Below are positions 34,347 to 44,800 of a stretch of 64,000 nt of DNA, one piece after another. Numbering within the stretch: position 1 is the stretch's first letter; each line of letters opens with the position of its first letter. The translations under genes were made by a program, and so were the position numbers. The DNA lies in NCBI RefSeq assembly GCF_001467695.1, contig NZ_LNYE01000020.1:259470-323469 (forward strand), read 5' to 3'. Below the pieces are notes generated by a model that saw only the letters and a program-made list of their open reading frames with translations, was not told the DNA's origin and did not search any database. Origin of the DNA: Legionella gratiana (GTDB lineage Bacteria > Pseudomonadota > Gammaproteobacteria > Legionellales > Legionellaceae).

Positions 34347-36152
34347 TTATTTCTTTTTATCTGTTTGAAAAACAGCCATAAATGCTTCTTGCGGTATTTC
34401 CACATGCCCTACTTGTTTCATACGTTTTTTGCCTGCTTTTTGTTTTTCCAATAGTTTTCGTTTACGTGTCACATCACCACCGTAACATTTTGCAGTAACA
34501 TTCTTACGTAAGGCTTTAACTGTTTGTCGCGCAATAATATGACTTCCCAGGGCTGCTTGAATTGCCACATCAAACATTTGCCTTGGAATCAAATCGCGCA
34601 TTTTTTCTGCAATTAACTTACCTCGACTATGTGCCGAAGAACGATGAACAATAACAGAAAGAGCATCAACACGCTCACTGTTAATTAAAATATCCATTTT
34701 TACTAAATCTGCTTCCTGAAAACGTAGAAAATTATAATCCAATGAAGCATAACCACGACTTACTGACTTTAATCGGTCAAAAAAATCTGAAACCACTTCG
34801 CTCATAGGAATATCATACGTCACAGAAACCTGTCGACCACTATAAGTCATATTCACTTGTACACCACGTCGCTCGATACACAAATTGATAATAGATCCGA
34901 GATAGTCTTGAGGCACTAATATATTGGCCCTTACTATAGGCTCATACATTTCTTTAATCTGTGGAATCGGTGGAAGAAGAGATGGATTATCAATAAGTAA
35001 GGTCTCATCTTTTTGAGTCACTATTTGATAGACTACCGTAGGAGCAGTAGAAATTAAATCGAGGTTATATTCCCTTTCCAGACGTTCCTGGACAATTTCC
35101 ATATGCAGCATTCCCAAGAAACCGCAACGAAAACCAAATCCTAAAGCTTCTGATGATTCAGGTTCGTAAAATAATGAAGCGTCATTTAAACTTAATTTAG
35201 CTAATGCCTCTCGGAAAGCCTCAAAGTCATCAGCACTAACAGGAAATAAACCCGCATAAACTTGAGGTTTAACCCGTTGAAATCCAGGAAGTTCTTTATC
35301 TGCAGGATTTTTTTCTAAGGTCAGTGTATCACCAACAGGAGCCCCTTGAATCTCTTTAATTCCAGCAACAACATAACCCACTTCACCTGCATTAAGTGCA
35401 TCAAGTTTAGTGCGCTTTGGGGTAAATATACCTACTTGATCAACCTCATAAGATCGACCAGTAGACATCACTCGCATCTTATCACCTTTACGTATCGAGC
35501 CATTAACGATACGTACTAAAGAAACTACACCAAGATAACTATCAAACCATGAATCAATAATTAATGCTTGCAAGGGTGCGTTGATATCACCTTCTGGTGG
35601 AGGAATATGTTTGACTAATGCCTCAAGGACATCCTCAACCCCCAAACCAACTTTGGCACTTACTCTTATTGCATCATGTGCGTCTACACCAATAATATCT
35701 TCAATTTCCGAAATAACACGTTCTGGTTCTGCTTGTGGTAAATCAATTTTATTGAGCACTGGTAACACAGACAATGATTGATCAATTGCCGTATAACATA
35801 CCGCTACAGTCTGTGCTTCCACGCCCTGAGCAGCATCGACGACCAAAATAGCGCCTTCACAAGCTGCCAATGAACGAGACACTTCATAACTAAAATCCAC
35901 ATGCCCTGGTGTATCGATAAAATTTAATAAATACGCTTTACCGTCTTTTGCAGTATAGTTTAAAGAAACACACTGAGCTTTAATTGTGATTCCTCGCTCT
36001 CGTTCAATATCCATAGAATCGAGAACTTGTGCACTCATTTCACGTTCAGTTAATCCCCCACAAATTTGAATAAATCTATCCGCTAAAGTTGATTTACCAT
36101 GATCAATATGGGCAATAATTGAAAAATTACGAATTCGCTTTAAATCACTCAA
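34347..36152 (-). CDS. lepA: Elongation factor 4 (LepA) GTPase
   Basis: Translational GTPase that acts on stalled or misprogressed ribosomes. 601 residues. G1 is AHIDHGKST, the switch region RGITIKAQ, G3 DTPGHVDF and G4 NKIDLP. The LepA-specific C-terminal domain ends with [17 protein letters not shown]. The only start consistent with the family N-terminus ([16 protein letters not shown]) is a TTG at 36152, with AAAGG about 9 bases upstream, an unusual start for this gene. It heads the lepA-lepB-DUF4845-rnc operon. Confidence 0.97.
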   Translation of the reverse strand: MSDLKRIRNFSIIAHIDHGKSTLADRFIQICGGLTEREMSAQVLDSMDIERERGITIKAQCVSLNYTAKDGKAYLLNFIDTPGHVDFSYEVSRSLAACEGAILVVDAAQGVEAQTVAVCYTAIDQSLSVLPVLNKIDLPQAEPERVISEIEDIIGVDAHDAIRVSAKVGLGVEDVLEALVKHIPPPEGDINAPLQALIIDSWFDSYLGVVSLVRIVNGSIRKGDKMRVMSTGRSYEVDQVGIFTPKRTKLDALNAGEVGYVVAGIKEIQGAPVGDTLTLEKNPADKELPGFQRVKPQVYAGLFPVSADDFEAFREALAKLSLNDASLFYEPESSEALGFGFRCGFLGMLHMEIVQERLEREYNLDLISTAPTVVYQIVTQKDETLLIDNPSLLPPIPQIKEMYEPIVRANILVPQDYLGSIINLCIERRGVQVNMTYSGRQVSVTYDIPMSEVVSDFFDRLKSVSRGYASLDYNFLRFQEADLVKMDILINSERVDALSVIVHRSSAHSRGKLIAEKMRDLIPRQMFDVAIQAALGSHIIARQTVKALRKNVTAKCYGGDVTRKRKLLEKQKAGKKRMKQVGHVEIPQEAFMAVFQTDKKK

Positions 36153-36275
36153 CTGTAATAACCTTTCTGCAAATAGCGCATTTTAGCTTAAATATGCTCG
36201 GCCTGAAAGTATTTGCTAATGCTTCATATTTTTAATAAAATTTGTTCCTTCGTTTTAATATATATAGAGTATGCT

Positions 36276-37298
36276 ATGAGACGAGCACATCGTTTGGGGT
36301 TTGTTGCAGTAATACTGTTCTTTTTCTCCTTTTCAACTTATTCAGATACTGCCTTTACTCAAAGAAAGGATGTCCAACTTTTTATTAAAAGTATGGTCAA
36401 ACAATATCATTTTAGCACTAAAGAACTTACTGCAACGATGAATCAGGTAGTAATTCAACCTCAAATTATCGAGTCAATGGAAAAGCCCTATGAAAAGAAA
36501 AATTGGGATGTTTATAGAGATATATTCTTAACTCCAGCACGTTTACAAAGTGGGCTAAGTTATTGGGCAGCCAATAGAAATGCTTTAGAGAAAGCACAAA
36601 AAAAATATGGTGTTCCTCCAGAAATTATTGTTGCAATTTTAGGCGTAGAAACCTTATATGGAGAGAAACAAGGTGAATATCGGGTACTTGATGCCTTAGC
36701 AACACTGGCGTTCAACTATCCAAAGCGTGCGCCCTATTTTACTAAAGAATTAAAAGAATATTTACTTCTTTGTCGGGAACATGGAGTGCCTGCAACCCAA
36801 TATAAGGGCTCTTATGCTGGTGCTATAGGTCAACCTCAATTTATGCCGAGCAGTTATCGCAATTTTGCTGTTGATTTTAACAATACCGGTAAACGTGACC
36901 TAGTCACCAATAACGATGATTCTATAGGAAGTATTGCAAATTACTTCTATCATCATGGTTGGAAGTCAAATGATGGAGTTGCACAACATGCTACATTGAA
37001 AGGAAATCATTATAAGTACATTCATATGAATCCTAAGACAGCGAATTATGCCTATTCACAATTAATAGCAAATGGTGTCAGACCTGTAACAGCTGCGCAC
37101 AATCATCCTTCACGTGCAGGTTTGATTGAACTGACTACCGCTCAAGGAAATGAATATTGGATCGCTTATCCAAATTTCTTTGTCATTACTCGATATAATT
37201 CAAGTCCTCAATACGCACTTGTAGTTTATTTATTAGCACAACAACTAAAACAGCAATGGACAGCAATGAATCTAAAAAAACATAGAGCTTATACCTAG
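36276..37298 (+). CDS. mltB: Lytic murein transglycosylase B
   Basis: Cleaves peptidoglycan glycan strands with formation of 1,6-anhydro ends. I choose the ATG at 36276 (MRRAHRLGFVAVILFFFSF...), because it puts the signal peptide at the N-terminus. Earlier in-frame starts (TTG 36213, ATG 36219) add about 20 unlikely residues. The mature part shows the family core: catalytic Glu in AILGVETLYGEKQGEYRVLDAL, QFMPSSYRNFAVDFN and a C-terminal region with an aromatic-rich end. No lipobox is seen, so it may be periplasmic and soluble. Its stop is 2 bases before lspL. Confidence 0.92.
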   Translation: MRRAHRLGFVAVILFFFSFSTYSDTAFTQRKDVQLFIKSMVKQYHFSTKELTATMNQVVIQPQIIESMEKPYEKKNWDVYRDIFLTPARLQSGLSYWAANRNALEKAQKKYGVPPEIIVAILGVETLYGEKQGEYRVLDALATLAFNYPKRAPYFTKELKEYLLLCREHGVPATQYKGSYAGAIGQPQFMPSSYRNFAVDFNNTGKRDLVTNNDDSIGSIANYFYHHGWKSNDGVAQHATLKGNHYKYIHMNPKTANYAYSQLIANGVRPVTAAHNHPSRAGLIELTTAQGNEYWIAYPNFFVITRYNSSPQYALVVYLLAQQLKQQWTAMNLKKHRAYT

Positions 37299-37300
37299 GA

Positions 37301-38437
37301 ATGGACACCCTTTTTCTATTCACAAAACATCTTGATGAAAGCGAATGTTTTTGTCTAAAAGTTGATGCAGATGGAATATTAACCGTTCCACCTGCAAAAC
37401 GCCATTTTACAGAAATTAAAACATTGCAAAAAGACTGCAAAACTTTAGTCATTGAAACAAGCGAACACGCAAGTTTTTTTAATCTGGAGTTATCTTGGCT
37501 ACCTGAGCGAAAAGCAAGAGCTGCAATTCCTTATGCGCTGGAAGATAAATTAGCGCAACCAGTAGATGAACTTCATTTTGCATTTGATAGAACAAGGTAT
37601 CAAAATAATCAGTACTTGATTACTGTTATCAGTAAGCAACGAATTCGTCACCTGATGCACGTGTTTCATGAACACGACATCGAGTTTCTTGGAATTACGT
37701 TGGATTGGTTTGCTTTAGAGCCAAATGAACTTTGTTTTAATGAAGCAACTTTACTGATTAATACAGATGAATTTAAAGGTGCTCTTAAAGAAGAGCTGAT
37801 TGATATCTATCTTAAAACTCACCCTGATACACAACCTCTATTTTTTAAAGACAGCCCATCGGTTTATTCTGATCTTCCACAAAAACAGGAAAGCTCCTAT
37901 GTATGGATTGCACAAAGAATATTAAAAACTAAATTAATGAATCTCTGCCAAGGAGAAATGCAACATGGGGATAAAGCAAATTTACTGAGAAAGAAATATC
38001 TACTTACTGCTGGGCTTTTTTGTTTTTGGCTGATATCGCTTTTATTAGTGAATGCAATCCAATTACACTCATTAAATAAGCAAACCCAAAACATTGATGA
38101 TCAAATTGCAGTGATTTACCATGAATTTTTTCCTAATGCCAAGCAGATAATCAGCCCTAAATTTCGTATTACACAACTTTTAAAAAGTGATAATTCAGAA
38201 GAGCAAAATCGTTTTTGGTTTTTGATTAATCAATTTGCCAAAGTAATGAATAATGATCGAATTACCCTAGAGCAATTACGATTTCAAAATAAAACGCTAT
38301 CTGTAACACTAATTAGTACTGACTTTGCCAGTTTGGAAGAGTTGGAAAATGAATTAAAAAAACTTCAATTGAAAGTAAAGCAGACTCAAGCATCTACACA
38401 TGAACAACAAGTCGTTGCAACTTTGGAGTTAACATGA
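37301..38437 (+). CDS. lspL: Type II secretion inner-membrane platform protein GspL/LspL
   Basis: 378 residues. The N-terminal cytoplasmic actin-like domain (about 1-225, SWLPERKARAAIPYALEDKLAQPVDELHF) recruits the ATPase GspE in this family. One transmembrane helix lies at about 233-252 (LLTAGLFCFWLISLLLV), followed by a periplasmic ferredoxin-like domain (about 300-378). It begins 2 bases after mltB and overlaps lspM by 4 bases (ATGA), so mltB-lspL-lspM are probably one transcript. Confidence 0.93.
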   Translation: MDTLFLFTKHLDESECFCLKVDADGILTVPPAKRHFTEIKTLQKDCKTLVIETSEHASFFNLELSWLPERKARAAIPYALEDKLAQPVDELHFAFDRTRYQNNQYLITVISKQRIRHLMHVFHEHDIEFLGITLDWFALEPNELCFNEATLLINTDEFKGALKEELIDIYLKTHPDTQPLFFKDSPSVYSDLPQKQESSYVWIAQRILKTKLMNLCQGEMQHGDKANLLRKKYLLTAGLFCFWLISLLLVNAIQLHSLNKQTQNIDDQIAVIYHEFFPNAKQIISPKFRITQLLKSDNSEEQNRFWFLINQFAKVMNNDRITLEQLRFQNKTLSVTLISTDFASLEELENELKKLQLKVKQTQASTHEQQVVATLELT

Positions 38438-38916
38438 AATCTTATTTAAGTACGCTTAACGAACGAGAAAAATGGATGCTCGTTGGAACAGCGCTGTTTC
38501 TTATTCTCTATGTATACTATCTTTTCCTATATACTCCATTGAATAATCAAGTAAACCAAAAATCGGCACAATTGATTGATAAAATGAATACCCTACAGTG
38601 GATGAAAAAGATAAGGCAACAAAATCGTACAACACAAACAAAGCAAATAGTGAATAACAGTCAATTATTGACTGCATTAGCAACACAACTTAAAAATGAC
38701 CCTACTTTGAAATTTCCCTATCAATTGCAACAAACTGGTTCTGGTGATATTCAACTTACTTTTGATGCAGTTGCATTTAACTTGTTTATTGCCTGGCTGG
38801 AAAAAATTAATCAAAAATACGCCATCACAGTGAAGCAATTTGAAGCCGAGCGCACAAAAACATCAGGCGTTACTCGTTTAATGATCCTCATTAGCTCCAC
38901 AGCAAAAACAACATAA
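38434..38916 (+). CDS. lspM: Type II secretion protein GspM/LspM
   Basis: 160 residues, the usual GspM size. A short cytoplasmic N-terminus (LNEREKWML, typical of GspM) leads into one membrane helix (about 14-32) and a periplasmic domain with an early coiled-coil portion (NNQVNQKSAQLIDKMNTLQW). GspM partners GspL in the inner-membrane platform. The start codon overlaps the lspL stop. Confidence 0.92.
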   Translation: MKSYLSTLNEREKWMLVGTALFLILYVYYLFLYTPLNNQVNQKSAQLIDKMNTLQWMKKIRQQNRTTQTKQIVNNSQLLTALATQLKNDPTLKFPYQLQQTGSGDIQLTFDAVAFNLFIAWLEKINQKYAITVKQFEAERTKTSGVTRLMILISSTAKTT

Positions 38917-38945
38917 AAAAGCGCGATGAAAAACTAAGTCGTTTT

Positions 38946-39104
38946 TTAAAGGTCCTCTGGGTGTGGAGAATGAGCGAGTAAAGCAATTAAGGAAACTGAA
39001 AAAACAACTCTTGCGATGAGTAAATATGTAGGATTTGTTGCCTTATATGCAATAAAACCGGAAACAATACATACAATTAGATAAACATAAGTATGTAAGA
39101 ACAT
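38946..39104 (-). CDS. Small membrane protein of 52 residues
   Basis: An ORF of 52 codons with GAGGGG about 7 bases before its ATG at 39104. The product (MFLHTYVYLIVCIVSGFIAY...) has two hydrophobic helices (about 5-20 and 27-44) joined by a short polar turn (KATNPT) and a charged tail (SPHPEDL). The good ribosome binding site and two-helix pattern support a real gene. It lies between convergent lspM and the minus-strand SPOR lipoprotein gene, and could be co-transcribed with the latter. No family recognised. Confidence 0.55.
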   Translation of the reverse strand: MFLHTYVYLIVCIVSGFIAYKATNPTYLLIARVVFSVSLIALLAHSPHPEDL

Positions 39105-39146
39105 TTTTTTCCCCTCAATATACCTGATTAATCAAACTGTATGAAT

Positions 39147-39662
39147 CTATTGTTGCACACTACTCCAATTAATCACCGAGGCACCATTTTTAATTTCAGG
39201 TGGTAATGCATTGAGTGCTTTTTGAGCTTCTTCAGCGCTACCGTAGGTGCCATATACTCCTTTATAATGAGTTTTACCATCACGCTCATATTTTACTTGG
39301 GCCATACGATCATTTTTTGGGGTTTTATAAAGAACTTGCGCAACCTGAGATGCTTTATCTCCCTCCATCAATTCAATGGTATAACCGTGAGGATTTTGGC
39401 TATTTACCCAAGTTTGATCTCTATCCTTAAACGATACCGGGGAATGAAATTCTCCTACATGGTATGAATCAGGAACCACAACTTCTTGTTTTTGCCGATA
39501 GCTGTAATCATAATTAATCGTATTGTAATTATTTAACGTATAAGGTTGTGCAGGATCATAAGCATAAGTTGGATAATTTGGATATTCGCTATCCATCATG
39601 GCGCAAGATGAAATACTAAAAGCACAAATCCCTATAAGTGTTACTTTAAATGTAGCATTCAT
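39147..39662 (-). CDS. SPOR-domain lipoprotein
   Basis: 171 residues from the ATG at 39662 (an in-frame TTG two codons upstream is less likely). It has a lipoprotein signal with lipobox ISSC (mature Cys near residue 20), a Tyr/Pro-rich linker (about 25-75) and a C-terminal SPOR domain (about 95-165, YTIELMEGDKASQVAQVL ... KGVYGTYGSAEEAQKALNAL). SPOR domains bind denuded peptidoglycan at the septum, so this probably links the outer membrane to the cell wall. It is not RlpA-like, as there is no double-psi barrel. Confidence 0.82.
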   Translation of the reverse strand: MNATFKVTLIGICAFSISSCAMMDSEYPNYPTYAYDPAQPYTLNNYNTINYDYSYRQKQEVVVPDSYHVGEFHSPVSFKDRDQTWVNSQNPHGYTIELMEGDKASQVAQVLYKTPKNDRMAQVKYERDGKTHYKGVYGTYGSAEEAQKALNALPPEIKNGASVINWSSVQQ

Positions 39663-39852
39663 GATCAATCCCCTAGTTTATAATTCTTCTTATTTATTCG
39701 TGACATCGTGAGCTCAAGTCTTGCATTCACCTTATGGGTATTTACAGTTCTTCTTGATTACTATATCTACATATTTAGAAAAAACTTTAGGTTTTTGTGT
39801 TGTTCAAGAACAAATTATGGCTTACAGTAAGTAATTTATTAGGGCAACAACC

Positions 39853-41178
39853 ATGTGGACACACAGACGTTCTGGACAAACCAATCAAAGAGGATCTCAA
39901 GACCATCGAGATCCCTATGAACGAGATCGAACCCGTGTAATCCATTGCCCTGCGTTTAGAAGGTTACAAAGAAAAACACAGATTTTAGGAACGGATGAAG
40001 GAGATTTCCATCGTACTCGCCTCACTCACTCTTTAGAAGTAGATTCGATAGGTCGCAGTATCGTGCATAATCTGTTGATAGCCCAAGAAAAGCATTTAGT
40101 ACTTTCTGGTTTACTACCTAATGATGATCTTATCTCAGTTATATGTTTACTTCATGATATTGGTCATCCGCCTTTTGGTCATGGAGGCGAAGTAGCACTG
40201 AACTATATGATGCGCAATTATGGTGGTTTTGAAGCAAATGGACAAACGCTAAGACTGCTTACTAAAGTTGAAAATAGCTATGGGATTTATGGTCTTGATT
40301 TAACGCGACGTGCACTTCTGGGTATTCTAAAATACCCAGTGAAGCGCTCATCTGTGGTTGCCCCTCAACAACCTCCAGTCCATGAATCCATTCATAAAAC
40401 CATCAAAATTAACGATTGGTTGCCTCCTAAAGCTTATTTCGATTGCGAACAACCCGAAATTGAGTGGTTGCTCTCTCCTTTCTCAAATAATGATAAAGAA
40501 TTATTTCAATCTCTAACACAAATCCCCCAAGGAACAAAAGCAGGAAAATCGGCTTATCATAGCTTTGATTGTTCCATCATGGATATCGCTGATGATATTG
40601 CTTATGGTGTTCATGATCTCGAAGATGCTATCCATTTAAGATTAATCAACCCTTCTCATTTGGATACTCAAGAATTTAGGCAACTTTTAAGCGATACCTC
40701 ATTAAATCATCAGAAAACTAATCTCATTAATTCTTTATTTTCGCAAGATTTATATTCAAGAAAACAAACTATTGGTGAAATGGTCAACTATTTTATAACT
40801 TCCACTCAGATTATTATCAACAATGAACATTTTGAAAATAATTTACTCAAATATAATCTTGCGTTAATTCCGGAGGCAGACGCACTTCTCAATTATTTAA
40901 AACAATGCATCTATAACAGTGTCATTGACTCCCAAGAAGCACGTACTTTTGAATATGGTGGACAAACAGTGGTACTTAGATTGTTTGATGCCATCAGCTC
41001 AAATCCTGGCAGTTTATTAGATAATAAAAATAGGATCTTGTTTAAAGAGGCCGAAGATGAAACTACTGCGTATCGAATTGTTTGTGATTATCTCGCCAAT
41101 ATGACGGATGAATATGCTTATAGAATGCACGAGCGATTGTTTGGATTTAACACAAGGACCATTTTTGAAAGGCTCTAA
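39853..41178 (+). CDS. dgt: Deoxyguanosinetriphosphate triphosphohydrolase-like protein
   Basis: HD-superfamily metal enzyme that hydrolyses dNTPs to deoxynucleosides and triphosphate. 441 residues. The family N-terminus (DPYERDRTRVIHCPAFRRLQRKTQI), FHRTRLTHSLEV and the HD motif LLHDIGHPPFGHGGE are all present, with a later conserved Asp in SIMDIADDIAYGVHDLEDA. Length and motifs fit the dGTPase-like type 2 branch. AGGG lies 8 bases upstream of the ATG. It is monocistronic, followed by tRNA genes on the other strand. Confidence 0.92.
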   Translation: MWTHRRSGQTNQRGSQDHRDPYERDRTRVIHCPAFRRLQRKTQILGTDEGDFHRTRLTHSLEVDSIGRSIVHNLLIAQEKHLVLSGLLPNDDLISVICLLHDIGHPPFGHGGEVALNYMMRNYGGFEANGQTLRLLTKVENSYGIYGLDLTRRALLGILKYPVKRSSVVAPQQPPVHESIHKTIKINDWLPPKAYFDCEQPEIEWLLSPFSNNDKELFQSLTQIPQGTKAGKSAYHSFDCSIMDIADDIAYGVHDLEDAIHLRLINPSHLDTQEFRQLLSDTSLNHQKTNLINSLFSQDLYSRKQTIGEMVNYFITSTQIIINNEHFENNLLKYNLALIPEADALLNYLKQCIYNSVIDSQEARTFEYGGQTVVLRLFDAISSNPGSLLDNKNRILFKEAEDETTAYRIVCDYLANMTDEYAYRMHERLFGFNTRTIFERL

Positions 41179-41230
41179 TGTTGCCCCCGATTTTGATAAG
41201 AGCAAGCTTTATTGCCACTAAATTGAGCTA

Positions 41231-41306
41231 TGGCGTCCCCAAGGGGGTTCGAACCCCTGTTCCCGCCGTGAAAGGGCGGTGTCCTAGGCCTCTAGACGAT
41301 GGGGAC
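41231..41306 (-). tRNA. tRNA-Glu (TTC)
   Basis: 76 nt with encoded CCA. The acceptor stem is GTCCCCA/TGGGGAC, and the anticodon loop CTTTCAC gives TTC. It follows tRNA-Ala on the same strand by 36 bases. Confidence 0.97.
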
Positions 41307-41342
41307 CTGGAACATTTTTCCCATCAACATCCAAGATGTTGA

Positions 41343-41418
<76 letters not shown>

Positions 41419-41432
41419 AAAATTAGGTTCGA

Positions 41433-41461
41433 AGTTTAATGAGCTCCCTAAGCGCTGTCAA
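41433..41461 (-). promoter_or_regulatory. Promoter of the tRNA-Ala/tRNA-Glu unit
   Basis: On the minus strand a perfect TTGACA (41461-41456), a 17-base spacer and TAAACT (41438-41433) lie about 15 bases before tRNA-Ala. Confidence 0.8.
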
Positions 41462-41500
41462 GTAAATTTTACACTTTTCATAAATAAGATACTTTTTAAT

Positions 41501-41644
41501 AGACTTCTTCGGAAACTCGCTACAGTGAGAGAAGTGCGAGGAGACATGGAGCACAGAACCGGAGTGTACCCGTAAGTACATGAGGGTTCGAGCACCGTAT
41601 CGACGAAGCAATTCTTCGCTGGAGTAGAGTTTCCGAAGAAATCT
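41501..41644. mobile_element. MITE-like element with 18-bp terminal inverted repeats
   Basis: AGACTTCTTCGGAAACTC (41501-41518) is matched by GAGTTTCCGAAGAAATCT (41627-41644) as an inverted repeat at 17 of 18 positions. The 108-bp interior is much more GC-rich than its flanks and encodes no transposase. Both sides carry AAT next to the ends, but a target duplication is not certain. This is the pattern of a miniature inverted-repeat element mobilised in trans. Confidence 0.75.
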
Positions 41645-41898
41645 AATCTAAAAATTACAGATTTATTACTACCCGAAAAGAGTCAGAATTCCGCACTGTA
41701 CAACATACATCCAATTGAATTAAAAAAGATTTTTATGCATAATTAATTAACATTATATGCTTTGTACAATCTTTATTTTTCATTATAATACGATCACATT
41801 TAATGAAAAAGAAACAGATTTTTTCTTTTTTGCCATACGCTTGCGGAGCAAAGCAGAAATATTGCTGCATATTTCTTTAATACTACAGGAGTTTTGCT

Positions 41899-44800
41899 GT
41901 GACTCAATCTTCAAAAAACAGATACATTCAATCGTTACTGGAAAACTTGATTACTTCATATGAAACTGAGATTAATTATTCCCCTATAGAAGTTGAACTT
42001 GATCAAACGCAAATCTCTGCAAAGGACATTGATGTTTTATTAGGTTTCGTGAGTGAGCCACGCAAACGTCTCTTTATTTTTAAAATCCCCGGACAGGAAC
42101 AAGCCTCAAATCAGCTTGCCCTGATTGCTCGCCGAACAGTATTAAATAAAACAGCAGAAACAATACTCCAAAATATCTCTAGCGAGCCTAAAATTTATCC
42201 TTTAAAAAAGGCTTTAGCTACAAACTCCCAATCTGTTCGAGCTCGTATTCAAATTCAAAAAAGCTTTGTGCTACCTAAAGCCCCTAGCATTCAACAGGAT
42301 ACTCGAAATGAACATGTAGAACACATAGCAACAGAAGCCCCTATTTTAATTCCTATTGAATTACCTGAATTTCCAAGACTTACTCAACAGCTTAAAGCCC
42401 TAGGCATTAACTACTTACAAGAATCTGCTGTATTAAAGATTAAAGAATTTTCTTATGCATTTCTGGATGGAATTATTCCCAACAATCTACCCAAAGGATT
42501 TTATATTAACAAAGACAAACAAGCACTTTGTTATACTGATACACCTAGAAAGCTTCCGTCTCCATTAGCTCCTATCCTCAAAAAACAAGATCCACTTATT
42601 TTACTCTCTACAGAACTAGTAGCCAGTATAGTACCTAATATTCCGCAGAACACTCTGGCTTTACTAATGGAAACTCATTACTCAACAGCGCAAAAAAATG
42701 CTTTAATCAGTTTATTCCCTCAATATGAAGATGAAGTCAAAACGTTACTTCAAATCAATAAACCCAATGCTCAAGCGCTTATTTCGCAAAAACAAATTCA
42801 GTCTCTCGTGCCATTTTTATGCAAACAAGTGATACTTGGTGGCGAAGCACATACACTTTTATTAGTGAGACTGCTCAATACATGCTTAAACAAAAAAATT
42901 AGTCTTGATTTTCTTAAAAATCCAGGAGTACAAAATTCACTTTTGACTACCAGAGGGATTAAAAATCTTCAAAAATTAGTTCGTCTCCCTGCGGAACAGA
43001 AGGAATGGTGGAATGTTTTAGCCACCGCTCACCTAAACTATGATAAAAATAGTTTTGACTTTAATACTTTTTTTGAGGCATATACTCAAGTCTTTCTACC
43101 CAGAATTGCAGAAAAAAATCTGACTCTACCTAATCCATGCCCTATTGAATATAATGGTCATCTTCTCATCACATTAAACCGCATATTAGATGTTATCGAG
43201 CATGCAGAAAACCCTCAGGAACAATGCCTTTCTTTAACTCAGCTTAACTGGGGTCCAACAGGCGTTCACCATGCAATGACGCAAAAATCTGCTTCGGAAC
43301 AATTCAAGCAAGTAGCTTCTTGCATGAAAATTGAAAATTCTGAAGATACCATTACTGATCCAGCGCTCATGTACCAACAAATCGAAAATGAACATTGTGA
43401 GCTTACTCCTTGGTTATTTCGATATATGGGACAACATTGGCATAAAGAACTCAGACTGTCCGATATCCAAGACCAACTGCATGAAATTGAAAAACTCCAT
43501 TCTTGGACACCGATACAAAGAAAACAATTAATTTTTATCTTGACCTGCACTTTTGCAGACAAAACAACCGTTAGTGTCGAACAATGGAAAAAAAACTTAC
43601 TCGGTTGTATTCACTCACTGCAACAATTGCATAAAAATCACCGCAGTGATTTGCTGCAGGCCTTTTCACGCTGCTTTACATTTAAACCCACTCCGTCTTT
43701 AGCACAAATAGATTTCTTATTGAAACAGTGCATGGACATTAAAAAGGTATTACCTAATAAAAATTTTAAAAATGATCTGCTTAATCCACTTATCTCTTGC
43801 TTGGAGAATGAAGGGTTTGATGTATTTAACACACTGCAAGAACGTATTCAAAAAACTACTCCATCACTAGATGACAATCTGTACTCGCCTTCAGTCATAA
43901 ACTCGTTCACTACAATAATACAGGAGAATCGCCACAGTCTATCCTTTGATCTCATCAAGTTATTAACAAAACTTAATGAACCCATTTTAACCCAGTTAAA
44001 TATTGATAATTTATTATTAGCCCTGCAACGATTACATACTCAAAAAGGTGATGAGTTCAGCAAAATCGTTGTGAGTACTTTAAGTCAAATCAATCTCTCT
44101 AAATCACAATCGTTGCCCAAAATTGAGCAAATTCAAACGCTCATTGAAACACTTACAAACGCCTCAGACTCTATTCCAACAGAACATAAAACGGTTGAAA
44201 AACAAGAGGCTTGGTTAAAAGAATACATCATTGAAAAAAATCTTTTACCGGGTTGCGTGATAGGCAATGGTGATATTTCTAAGCTTGATGATCTGATTGT
44301 CGATGCATTAGTTGACGCTATAAAAAAACGAAGCGCTGCGTTTAAAATCGATACCCTCAAAGCTGTGTTACAAAAAAATCTACAAAGTTTTATTGTACCG
44401 CAACAATTAAGAGAACAACTGAATCAAGAGTTAATACCACTTTTTGATGCAGTAAATGATCTGGTTACTTTATTACAAAGCCCCAACCCCAAGTTTCCAG
44501 ATGTCATCGACAAATTACGTTTTTTTGAAGAGAAGAAACCTATATTACTGAATGGTATGTATGGAGTAGGTATTCTTGGAAAAACGAAAGGAGCATATAT
44601 TTTAAGTTTCTTGCTTACCGGAAAAAGAAATGCGAACGACAATACAACAGGTTCAGCATTTGCAACTATTTTAAGTCAGCTGCATGGGTTGTTTATTTCT
44701 GAAATGAATGCCTTTTTTGGTAACCCTCAAAATAAACTTCTCGTTAAAGATTTAGACATCAATACAAGTCTTTCTTGGATGGCTGCATTTAATGACACAC

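Larger units (their letters stand above)
41419..41898. other. 480-bp intergenic region
   Basis: It holds the tRNA promoter, a 144-bp inverted-repeat element (41501-41644) and, at 41784-41789, a TATAAT that may serve the giant downstream gene. AGGAG at 41887-41891 is that gene's ribosome binding site. Reading frames over the repeat are judged spurious. Confidence 0.6.

Noticed and set aside
41423-41611. 62-codon minus-strand frame over the inverted-repeat element
   Set aside because: It mostly covers a non-coding repeat and has no ribosome binding site; such frames are usually spurious annotations over dispersed repeats.
41720-41800. Possible PmrA or CpxR control site upstream of the giant gene
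   Set aside because: AT-rich TTAAT-like strings are present but do not match the tandem consensus of either regulator.
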